Made by a program: the position numbers and the translations under genes
Notes under the pieces: generated by a model
The model's database searches: none
What the model was told of the DNA's origin: nothing
What the model saw: only the letters and a program-made list of their open reading frames with translations
Shown here: positions 32,801 through 44,800 of the stretch, one piece after another
Layout: every line of letters begins with the position of its first letter
Position numbering within the stretch: position 1 is the first letter of the stretch
Source: Episyrphus balteatus
Lineage: Eukaryota; Arthropoda; Insecta; Diptera; Syrphidae
Length of the DNA: 64,000 nt
Assembly (NCBI RefSeq): GCF_945859705.1
Contig: NC_079136.1
Span: forward strand, 77,686,867-77,750,866
Direction: 5' to 3'

Positions 32801-35800
32801 GTAAGCCAAAATAATGAATTTAAAAAAATCCACCCATAAAAAAATGCAAAAGTGCCGTCAAATAAAATTCCCTATCGATCCGAAAAGGGATCAAATTGTG
32901 CAAACGAGTAGGCAAATAAAGAGCGAGATGGATAAATTTTGTTTTGATTTTGTTATGAATGAAAATTACGATTTGTTTACGTTGAACCGGCTACGAGTAT
33001 AGTAAACGTAGTTTACTGCTTTTTCATTGATTTGAAAAAATTGTTGATTATTGTTGATAGAAAACAAAACAACTTAAGAATGGGTTAGAAAATATTTGTG
33101 TTCACTTCTCATCCCACCATTATAATGAGCTTGTGTGTTTGTGTGGAGAAAGTTCATTCTATTCAAAATTTGAAATGATGAATGAGAAGAATATTTTATT
33201 TATATTTAAAATTTGCATCGCCTTCATTAGTTCAATAAAATGCCTTTTTTATATAATTTTATGATAATGGGTTACGACCATAGTCCTTTTTGTCAGTTTT
33301 GTAACTACAAGTAAATTTCTTATGTTTTATGATTTGATTTACTTCACTAGTTTAAATTTACGTCTCTCAAATTTTTGAATCATCAAAGTTGAAATAATCA
33401 GCCTTATTGTGATTTACAACTATAAATCGATAGTTGATAAAAACTGAAATTTGGTATTTTTAAACCTTATTTATAGGAAAATTGGTCAACTTTTCAATGG
33501 AATTTTGTAATTAGATTTCATTTAATAACGGTTAGGACCATTCTCTGCTTTCAAAACTTATCTTAATTAAGTAATAAGATATCGAAATTTAATTTTTATC
33601 AACTATTGATTGATAGTTGCAAATCGCATTTTGTTTAACATGTTCTGCTAATGCGGCAACATTTTTATAATGGCCAGGTTCAACGCAAATACTGAACTTA
33701 AGTTCAGATTTTTTTTGACGTTGAACGCAAAAAATCATCTGAATTTCAAGTTTATCTACTTCGAATCTACTTCGAATCTACTTTTTTTCTTTACTTGGAT
33801 TGACTTTAAAAAAAGAACATTTATTTTTCTAGGATAATAAAAATAGTTCAAGTGATTGTAAAAAAAGAGTTATTTATAATATTTTCAGTGAGATCACTTC
33901 AGTATTTGTAAAAATTATTTTGTTGGATTCATAAAATCCCTTTCTGCTATCCACTTATAAATGTTTAATTTTGCTTTGGTCCCCAACTTCATTAAGTTTT
34001 TTTATTTCCTCATTTATTTTCATTGTTCTTTTTCTGCACATAAACATGCGGAGAAAGAACACAAAATTATATTAATTACATATGCATTGTAATATCACAT
34101 CAACATAGACAAATCCACTTATAACTTGTATTAAAATCACAAAGTTCAATTTTGGTGTGTAGCACATTTGGTAGGTTTACCAACTTCAACACAAACACAC
34201 CCATCTGAATTTTCAGATAAAAATTTCCACCTGAAAATCGTAACCAAATGTCAAAAAACGTAACTAAATGCCACCTAACTTTTTATGACATCTGACCAAT
34301 CAGAGCCTCTGAAAATTCAGATCTTAAGTTCAGGTGGCCTGCGTTGAACGCGGGGAATATGATCCATCGAGTACTTTCTAATATGTCGAATGCCTTAAAA
34401 AAAAAAAAAAAAATCGAATTAAAATCAATTCTTTTTTAATACGCTTTTATTAGCTTCACTTGTAACTAACTAACTAACTAAGGGCGATTTTGTTCACTAG
34501 AAGTTGAACATAACTTGAGGATTTTTATCTGCAACTTTCGAATTTGATTTTGTTCACTAAAAGTTGACGTTTATAACTTTCGATTTTCAACTCGAGAGTT
34601 TATCAACTTCCAGTTTTCTCAACTTCCGGAAAAAGTAGAAGTTATGAAGCAAACTTGAGGTTTTGCATAGAAAAAATTCATGTTTTATTATAAATTTTTG
34701 TTTTAAACAATTTATCGTGGTAAAAAAAATTATTTATGGGCAAAATGGATGTTAAACAATGAACTGAAATGGCTGGTAGAACTTGACAGATTTATTAAGC
34801 AATGAAATAATAAAAATCTAGGTGAACATCACTCATGGTTGCACTTTACATTTAATATCAAAACATTAGTTTAGATAATTATAATTCATCAAATGAATCA
34901 ATAACATTTCCCGCCGTTTTGTATTTACACACATATACATATACATATATCTTCAGAATTTTTGTTGTCAAACGACACATTCAAACTTTTGCAAAAAGAA
35001 AATTATATGCTCAAAATTCGAGTTAAAATAAAACAAAATAAAGTTAAATGCCGATTTTAAATTATTGTTAAAACAAATTTCACATTTGAAACACAAAAAT
35101 TGCACAAAATATAAATGACATTGAACTGGCAGTATTTGTTTCAGCTGTCACAAATATCCTAGGGATATTTTTAAAACTGAAAGTTGTCCAACTTTTGTTT
35201 TATAAACTCGAGAGTTAAGAAAAAAATAGTGAACAAAATAAATTCTCAACTTTTGTTTTAACTCTCGAGTTTGAGTCAACTCTCAAGTTTGTTAACTTGA
35301 GAGTTTGCTTCAAGTTGAGCAATAGTGAACAAAATCGCCCTAACTAGCTTATCAACAATAATTTAATAAAATCTTGGAATTAAATTTGAACCCACTTTTA
35401 ATCATCGTATCGAAATATAACTTTGATACATTATGTAGCTCTGATGACTACACAATATTGTTGCCATTTTCAATAAAGGTCATAAAATAACCTTTATTTT
35501 TAAAAAAGAAAAATTTCGGTCAAGGTGTGAAAGAAACCTTTATTTTGTATTTTTTTTATGTTTCGGTCAACCAGTGAGGTTTATCGCCGAGAGAGAAAAA
35601 TAAATCTCATCTGTAAATTTATCAATTAGATAATTATAACATCGGTCTCCTGAAATATTCGAAATTGCATTGGTCGTCCCAGCAAAACAAGTCCACTGTT
35701 ATTACATTTTTCAATCTTTGATTGTTGGTTTCATAGTTGTTTTATTCTCTGAAACAAATTTGTCCTTGGGTATAGCAGTTAAGTGGTCGTCAACATATGG

Positions 35801-38800
35801 CATCCAGAAAAAAATATTAATTTTATTTAGATCCTGAAGATTGGTTTAAAATTATATAAAAAAAGGCATTTTTTTGAAGTAATGAAGGCGATACAAAGGT
35901 TAAATAAAAATAACACCGGCACACAAAATAAATAAAGTGTCATGTATCAGAAACCAGACCTATCTTTCTATATGTTTTTGGGCACGCTGAATCCGAATTT
36001 CAAAATGCAAAAAACTAAAAAAAAAGGAAGTTTTTTTGCCTTTTTTGGGGTATTTTTTACATTTTTCTCAAAACTGAAGGGTGACCGGGCAAAACGGACT
36101 TGAAATTCGGATTCGGAATTTCAAGTCCGTTTTGCCCGGTCACCCTTCAGTTTTGAGAACATATAGAAAGATAGGTCTGGTTCCTGGTACATACAACTTT
36201 TTTTTCGTGTGCTGGCACTTTCGCGACATGACGCTTTTATCCCCGGCACACAAAAAAAAAAAGTTTCATGTACCAGGAACCAGACCTATCTTTCTATATG
36301 TTTTTGGACCCGCTGAATTCGAATTTCAAGTCCGTTTTGCCCGAACACCCTTAAGTTTTGAGAAAAATGCAAAAAACTCCATAAAAGTCATACAAATTCA
36401 AACGAAATGCAGTCACAGCTCAAAACTGGAGGGTGACCGGGCCAAACGGACTTCAGATTCGGATTCAGCGTGTCCAAAAACATATAAAAAGATAGGTCTG
36501 GTTTCTGGTACATGACACTTTTTTTTTTGTGTGCCGGTGTAATCTAAAAATTCTTTAACAAATTAGGTGACTTTTCTTATATTTAAAATAAATTTTTTTA
36601 TTGTAGGCTTAGAGTCAGTTTTATTTAATTGTTATCTTTTATTTTTTGGCGCAACGTTTCAGGGATTGTTATCCCCTTCATCAGGCAAAATATAAACAAT
36701 ATTTGATGAAAACAAAATAAAAAAAAAACTGACTTTAAGCCTACAATAAAAAAATTTATTTTAATAATCTAAAAAGATCAGCAAGACAAATATTCAACAA
36801 ATAAGGAATACATATTTTATTTTAATTTACAGCTGCCAAATAAAATTGGTATTTATGGTACTCAAGCCAGACTTAGCCAGGACCAACTGATTAACTGCTT
36901 GATTCAAATATCACGTTATCGATTTTCTTTGGTTATCTCAGGTCTAACTAAGATGCTGCAGCGAGTCAACGAATCAGCTGTAAGTTTCTTTTAAGTTTAT
37001 CCTTTTATTCTTTTAAAATATCAACATATTGTTTATTTTCCCTACAGATTGCACAGTTTCGTGTACACGAAACAGAACGATATTATTATGATTCGCTAAT
37101 AATTATCTTAACAACTTTAGAAAGATGTTTAACTAATCAATCAAAAGATACAGCTCGCTTCGAAGAAGCAATGAATGTTAAACTTTTATTGCGTGAGATT
37201 TCGCAATTTATTGATTTTCAAAGTGAAACCAATCCTAATGCTGCACAGTTAAAAGCACTGGCTTCGAAGGTTTTATTTGCACTTTCTCAAAACCATTTTT
37301 CGGCGGTATTTAATAGAATATCAGCGAGAATACAGGAGTTAACAGCATGCTCGGAAGAGAATCCTGATTATAGTGACATCGAATTGATACAGCACATTGA
37401 TATGGATGTGACAAAACTAACGAAATTATTACAAGGTAAATCAAATTAAATCCTTTTTAGGCTAACAAGCCTGCGATGAAGTAAGTAAGTAACAAATCTA
37501 TTGATTTATCTATTATTTGTTCAAGTTTTCATAATACATAAATTTTAAGCTATAGCTTGGCCGTTATATTACAAATTATTTCACATATAATTATTATTTA
37601 GTTAATATAATTATGTTTAAATAAATTTAAAAATCAAGCGTATACAGTTATTATTAACATTCTACATGTATTTGATGATTACTTTTAAAAACTTACTAAG
37701 CCACACTCGTTGAGTATTTTTGATGTGTCTTGCATAAAAAAGGTATTGCATAATAAATTAGCTCAAAGAAAAGCTAGTAGAAAAGTTTGATTTCGGACCA
37801 AGTGGTTTATTTTCTGTTACAAATGATTCGTGAGACCCTTTTTGTTTTAAAGTTGAACCAAAAAATGTTTTTTTATTCTGAAGTAGCTATTAAAGTTAAC
37901 CTTAAAATCAACAATAGCATCATTAAAACTCATGGATAGTTTTCAAAAATAAATTGGTACCAGAAGTTCGCTCACAAGTGAGTTAAAAACAGTTTTTCTA
38001 TTTTTAATTTTTCTTAAGAACAAGAAATGGAAATATGGTTTTTAGAGTTTGATAAATAATTAGTTGAGTCAGTTTACTTTTGTCAGTTATCTTTATATTG
38101 CAATCTACAGTCTTGCAAAAACTAATAGTCAATATGGTTTTTCAAACATTTTTTTTTCCAAAATTTTGAATTTGAAGTCGATTATTTCCAAAAAATTTAT
38201 TAAAATAACTTGATTTAAATATATATTAAAATTAACTGAAATTTTTGGCGTTGTTTTTTAAATAATAATATTTTTTTAAGTAATTTTTTTGAAAATTGCT
38301 CCTCCCGTTTAAACGGAAGGATATCCCTCTGTCGGCACACGGGTGCGAATTTGGCAGGACAAAAATTAAAAGTGGTCACAAAAAAGTGTCTTTATAAGGG
38401 TGAAAATACATTTTTTTTGAATTGTGAATACAATATTCGAATTCCTCGGAATATTCTACATCAATTTCATATATGATTCTCTATAAAATAGTGAGTCCGA
38501 AAAAAGTTCTAGCGACATGAAAAAGTATAAAACAAATTCGCAAAAAAGAGGTGTGCCTACAGAGGGATATAGATCCCATTTCCATAGTAAAAAATGATTG
38601 TATTAAACCCCTCTCCAAAAAAAATCGCTAACCGATTTATCGATTCTTGGCAACCAAGTTATCTTACTCTCCTCGCTATTGTTTACTTTTTTTAAACTGT
38701 TATATGTTTATCAAATGTATTACACTTTTCTTTCTATGAACAATTTTCGTAAAAGAAAGTAAAAAACATTGAATAGCAATAAATGCTTCGCGTTATTAAT

Positions 38801-41800
38801 TTAATCCCGCTAAATGTGCAAATTGTCACACTCTGCAGCGGCTGAGAAACCCGCTGTATAGCCCAGACCTTGCTCCGTCTGACTACCATTTGTTTCTTTC
38901 GATGCAAAACGCACTCATTGGAAAACTTTTCACTTCAGAACAGGGTATCCGAAATTGTCTTGATTCATTTTTTGCCTAAACAAATGAGCGGTTCTTTTGG
39001 CACGCAATCTTTAAATAGTTAGAATGATGAGAAAAAGTAGTAACTAGCGATGGAAAATACTTTAAATAAAAAATGTACAGTTTTTACTAAGTAAACTTTC
39101 ATTTTCGAGCAGGAAACGATAGAAATTAAGTAATACTCCCAATACAAACGACATACGTCATCAACCCTATGATTATTATTTTGGCCTTTTCATTTATTAA
39201 ACAAAAATAGTTTTTCTAAATTTCATTTTAGCAAAGGATAAAATGCGCCGGATAGTTTATTTTTTAGTCTCCAGAGAATAAATAAAATGTTCACAAAATA
39301 TTTTCAGAAACCATTACAAAATTTCGATCTAAAAAAGCACCTCCACTGATACTGCTCAACTCATTGGAAAAAGCTATATGGAACTGGATAGAATACCATC
39401 CACTGGAATTTCAAGATTTACAAAGAGGAGTGAACCGAGATATATCTTCGTAAGTAAAAAAAAAAAACAAAATTTATTTTGCTTATAATTTCACTTCCTT
39501 CTCAACTCCAACAGGTGCTGGGAACCCTTGCTTGATTTTGTTGAAGCATACAAAGCCGAAAACAAAAAGAGCAAAACCACTGTCTGGTCGCTACAAATGC
39601 TTTTGCTGATTCTCAATCCAGTAAGTTTCAAAGTTAGGAAATTTATATTAATATATTTTAAAACTATAAAATATTTTAAAGTCATCACTCGAAGCCACTG
39701 TTAATGAGTTACAACAAATGGATAAAGAAAAAGAAAAGGAAAAAGACAAGGATCGAGTACAGAGCAAAGTTCCAACATCACGTGACAAAGACTACTCGTC
39801 GAAACAATTTATCGAAAGTGTTAAACGTGGTCTTGGTCCACATTCCCCATCGAAGCAAGTTACAGAATCGGCAGCTATTGCTTGCGTTAAACTTTGCAAA
39901 GCATCAACTTACATAAACATCAACGATTCTAACAATGTTATATTCAAATTGGTTCAGTACATCATAAATGATCTTAAAGCTTTGCTTTTTAATCCTGTGA
40001 AACCGTTTTCGCGAGGTCAAGGATACAATTTTGCTGATATAGAACTAATGATTGATTGTTGGGTGTCATGTTTCCGCATCAATCCGCACAACATCGAAGC
40101 ATTGAAGGTGTGTTTGAATCTATCATCGCCACCTGCATACCATTTTGTTATTGTATGCGCATTATTAAGGTGAGTTTTAAAATGCAATTTGGACATTTTT
40201 TTGATGACAATTTAATTTTGTAATTTCAGACTCGCCCATATTTATGTAGACTTTAGAATGCCGAACAAAAATCCTTTCAGGATTGTTAATCAACCACGTC
40301 TTCCGTGGTGGCCACAGACTGATGTGGTTCATTATCGTTCTGCCGAATTGAGAGCACTCTTTACAGATACATTGAATAAAGCAACGCAAGGATACATTGC
40401 CCATACGCCTCTTCGTATGATCACTTCATTAACACTTAAGTCAAAAGATGCACAAAAAGGACTTACACGAGCCGAAGAAGGTCCAGCTCATAAAATGCTG
40501 CTTTTGCTCCTAGTTCGTTTGATTCATGCTGATCCCACTTTACTTTTGAATGTAAGAAGTTTTTATAGAGAACAAAAAATGAATATTAATATTTTGTACT
40601 TTTTCTAGACACAAGGAAAAGTTGCTCATGAAGTGCAAAGTTCAACCCTTGAACTCATAAATGGTCTTGTTAGTTTGGTTCACCAACCAACCATGCCCGA
40701 TGTTGCACAAGAAGCTATGGAAGCATTATTAGCTCTACATTCACCTGAAAAGATTGAAGTCTGGAATCCAGAAGCACCTATAAACACTTTTTGGGACGTT
40801 AGTTCCCAAGTTCTATTTTCAATTTCACAAAAACTAATTCAGCACCAAATAGCTAACTATACTGATGTTTTGAAATGGCTTCGTGAGATTCTTATTTGTA
40901 GGAATACATTTCTGCAGAGACATAAGGATTATGCTCATGTAGGAAGTCAAATTGCAATATGCAAACAGGCACATATAAAGCTTGAAGTAGTGTTCTTCAT
41001 GTATTTGTGGTCAGTTGACTTGGATGCGGTGATAACATCGTTATCTTGTCTTGGTTTATTGGTTGAAGAAGCAGAAATAAGATATGGACAGGATGAGATG
41101 GCAGTTGGATTTGTAATGCCAAATTATCATATCTACCAAGAGTTGGCACAGTTATCAACTGGTATGTAAATAAAAAAAAAAAATTAATATTTTAAGAGAA
41201 CAAAAATATAATGTCAATTTTCTTTCTTTCTTTCTACAGCAAGTACCGATACCCGATTTTGTTTTTATGAAAATGTCCATGGAAATTCAGTTTTGAGTGA
41301 GGAATAGAATAATTCAAAAATGAAACAAAATTAAAAAATATTTCTTTTATAGGTCGAATGATGTTGCAGAAACGAATTATGTTGCTATTACGTAAAATTG
41401 AAGTTTGTGCTAATGGAGTACAACCAGCGTGGGAGGAAACATTTAGGTAAATTAGAAATAGAATAGAAAATATTTAAACTGAACCTTTAGGTAAACAAGT
41501 AAATTTGTCTTGCTATGAGTAGATAACTTAAAAAAAACTGTTTTTTTTTCTTTTTACGAGTTCCAAAGAGAATGAATTTGCTTAGTACCTAAAAATATTT
41601 GTGGTTTTAATTTAAACAATGATGAAGAAATTAAAACAAGTACCTTGCTACTTTTTTTTTTAACCTTCTCCACCTTGAAACAAGTAGTTTGAGCCGTTTC
41701 CAAGATTCTGTGCGCCTATCTTTTTCTTCAAACTTTTAAGAAATTATATTTTGGGTATTTCGAACCAGTGTCGAAATATGAGGGTAGAATGGATCGTTTC

Positions 41801-44800
41801 TAAGTTTTATTTTCTCAAAAATGTTTCCAACGATTTTGTTAACAAAAATCAAATGATAGTTTTTAGGGAAGGGATATCTTTTGATGATTTTTTTTTTCGA
41901 AAATTTTTAGTAACGGTACCTGCTATAGAACCGTTTTTCAAATCTGCTTTTCTGCCAAACAACTTACTCAATTTTGACGAAACATTCTTTACAAAATCAT
42001 TTATATACATAATTTTAATATATGTAAGCCAAAAATCAAATTTAAAAAAAAAAAATAATTTGGATTTAAAAAAAAAATTTGATTTTTTTTTTGAAAAATC
42101 AAATTTTGGAAAACGGAAACTGATTTTTTTTAAATTTTGGTTTTATACGTTGATTGGTAATTTCTTCAAAATGGCATCCAAATTTTATTTAAAGTTTTCT
42201 TTTTAAAACGGCTGTAACGACTTTGAAATTTTTTTTAAAAGTGCTAATAAAAGAAATGAAACTTCATACTTGTTTTGGAGCTCATTATGATTTCAGATGT
42301 TTGTTTTTTTTCCTTTGAAAACCCAATTTTATATTTTTTTCATATAATTTTTCTAAGTTTTTGTATAAAAACTCTTAAAATTTTTAGAAACTTAAACTCT
42401 AAGGGCAAGTTCGTGGGACCCAGTAGTGGATTTTTGACTGCTAGGGTTCAAGCATTCGCATTTAAAATTGAAAAAAGAACAAAATGGGCTTATAAAACAC
42501 ATTTCTTGTATTAGTTTTATATTTTTTCTTATTAATATAAGGATTTATTCTTCTTTAAAAGCCCCATGGTTATATCTCAAAGCAATTGCAAAAAAACATA
42601 AGCTTAAAAAACGATGGACAAGGGGCCAGATTCTATGCGCAACAAATTTAGAAAAAAATTCTTTTTTGAATTTCCAGAAAATTAAAATTCTGTCCACTCC
42701 AGTAAGGTACAACCTTTTCTGATATTTTGATGAGTCGAAAGTAATCCTAGGCTCATAAACTTCGTTGCCAAATTCTTGAATCTTAAATCTAAAACAAAGT
42801 ACAGCCATCAATCTAGTTTTTTTTACATTTAATTTTTGCACGCCTATATTAAAATATTTATTAACATTTTTGTATATGTTTTTGGTGTTTTTTAGGAATT
42901 GGGAAGCTATAAGCAAAATTCTTCAATCTTATCCTAAATGCAAAACTGAAGATGGACAAGCTGAAGTATTTCATCGTGGTATGGGAAAACGTAGAGCCTC
43001 ACACCAAAGTTCTGAACACGATTTAGAAGAACAAATTACCGAATGGGCTAACATGACATGGTTTCTATTAGCATTAGGTGGAGTTTGTTTACAAAGGCCA
43101 CGTTCATTACGCGTACCTATAAATTTAAATCAAAATATTCAAAACTGCCAAAGCAGTCAAAGCAACCAAAATATTACAAATAATCCAATCAATTCACATA
43201 ACCAACAACAAAATCCACACAGCACAAATCAAAATCAATCACATAATTCATCAACAATGCCATTGAATCCGAATATAAGTGTTTCATTGGGTTCATTGGC
43301 CCAGAACTCAATGAACTCTGTATCGAGTTCAGTGAGTTCCGGGCGAGGTTCCCTTCATCCGAGTACAATATCGCTAGTGACTACTACTATTGTAATTCCA
43401 CCGCCACAAGAAATCCAATACTGTCCAGTAACACAGTAAGGCATTAATTTGATGATCTTAAAAAAAAAAGAAAATATTTAAAAGTCTTTTATTTCAGATT
43501 TATTGGGCAGCTTTTACGATTATTGGTTTGCAGTAATGAAAAGATTGGTTTAAATATTCAAAAAAATGTTAAAGAGCTTGTTGGTGAAGAAATGTCTCCT
43601 CAGCTCTATCCCATTCTCTTCGATCAAATACGTGCTATTGTTGAAAAGTTTTTCGATCAGCAAGGTCAAGTAAATGTGACTGATATAAATACTCAATTCA
43701 TAGAACACACAATCTACATTATGAAGTCTATATTAGACCCAAAACCGAGTAAGGACCAAAATGATCAACCTGCACCCTCCGAACATTTAGGAGTAACAAG
43801 TATTGAAGGAATGATGTTGGGTATTGTTCGATATGTTCGTCACTTGGATATGACTGTTTATGCCATTCGAATAAAAACCAAACTATGTCAGTTGGTCGAG
43901 GTAATGATGAAGAGAAGAGATGACTTGGCGTTTAGGCAAGAAATGAAATTTCGCAATAAACTTGTGGAATATCTTACCGATTGGGTAATGGGTACATCAC
44001 ATCAAATTGCTCCACCTAGTTCTGTTGATGCTTCAATGATGACCAAGTTTGTTAATTACTTTCAAATTGAAATATGTTAATAACCATATTATTTTAGCAC
44101 ATCTCTCATTTTTCGAGATTTGGATCAAGCTTGCATGGAAGCTGTTGCAGCTTTGCTACGTGGACTTCCCTTGCAACCTGAGGAATCGGATAGAGGTGAT
44201 CTTATGGATGCGAAGAGTGCGCTATTTCTTAAGTACAATACTCAACTCTTTAAAAAGTTTTGATTTTATTTTAGTAATGGTTTTTCGTTTTCAGATATTT
44301 CACTCTCTTTATGAATTTGTTAAATGATTGCATTGATAGTTCGGAAGCTGAAAAAGATCTACAAAACTCTCAAATGCTTCCCCCTCGACCACGAATGGCT
44401 GCGGGTAAATTGACCGCTCTGCGCAATGCCACTATCCAAGCAATGTCTAATTTGCTGGGAGCCAATATTGATTCTGGTTTAATGCACTCCATCGATTTGG
44501 GTTATAATCCTGATTTGCAAACTCGAGCAGCTTTTATGGAAGTTCTCACACAAATTCTACAACAAGGAACTGAATTTGATACACTTGCTGAAACAGTATT
44601 GGCTGATAGATTCGAGCAACTTGTTCAACTAGTGACAATGATAAGTGATAAAGGAGAATTGCCTATTGCGATGGCTCTTGCTAATGTTGTTACCACATCT
44701 CAAATGGATGAATTAGCTCGAGTACTTGTCACACTATTCGATGCAAAGCATCTGTTGGCACCTCTCTTGTGGAATATGTTTTATAGAGAAGTAGAAGTAT

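Larger units (their letters stand above)
32801..36832. other. Nf1 intron 1, 4 kb, filled with repeats
   Basis: Holds a possible MITE near 33405-33632, an IR element near 33676-34354, the Harbinger-like element 34482-35340, the double hairpin 35913-36540 and the palindrome with a hammerhead-like motif at 36583-36765. The open frame 36081-36515 is a by-product of the double hairpin. Confidence 0.8.
37436..39307. other. Nf1 intron 3 with repeat relics
   Basis: Contains a diverged relative of the 9.6-11.4-kb foldback (about 37980-38700), a MITE nested in it (38324-38567) and a mariner transposase relic (38833-39065). Confidence 0.7.

Noticed and set aside
36081..36515. 144-codon plus-strand open frame in Nf1 intron 1
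   Set aside because: It lies entirely in the double hairpin; the open frame arises from repeated arms read in both directions and matches no protein family.
41751..42206. 151-codon frame in Nf1 intron 10
   Set aside because: Phe/Lys/Asn-dominated translation of AT-rich intron; it does not match the adjoining exons and skipping it restores the conserved protein.
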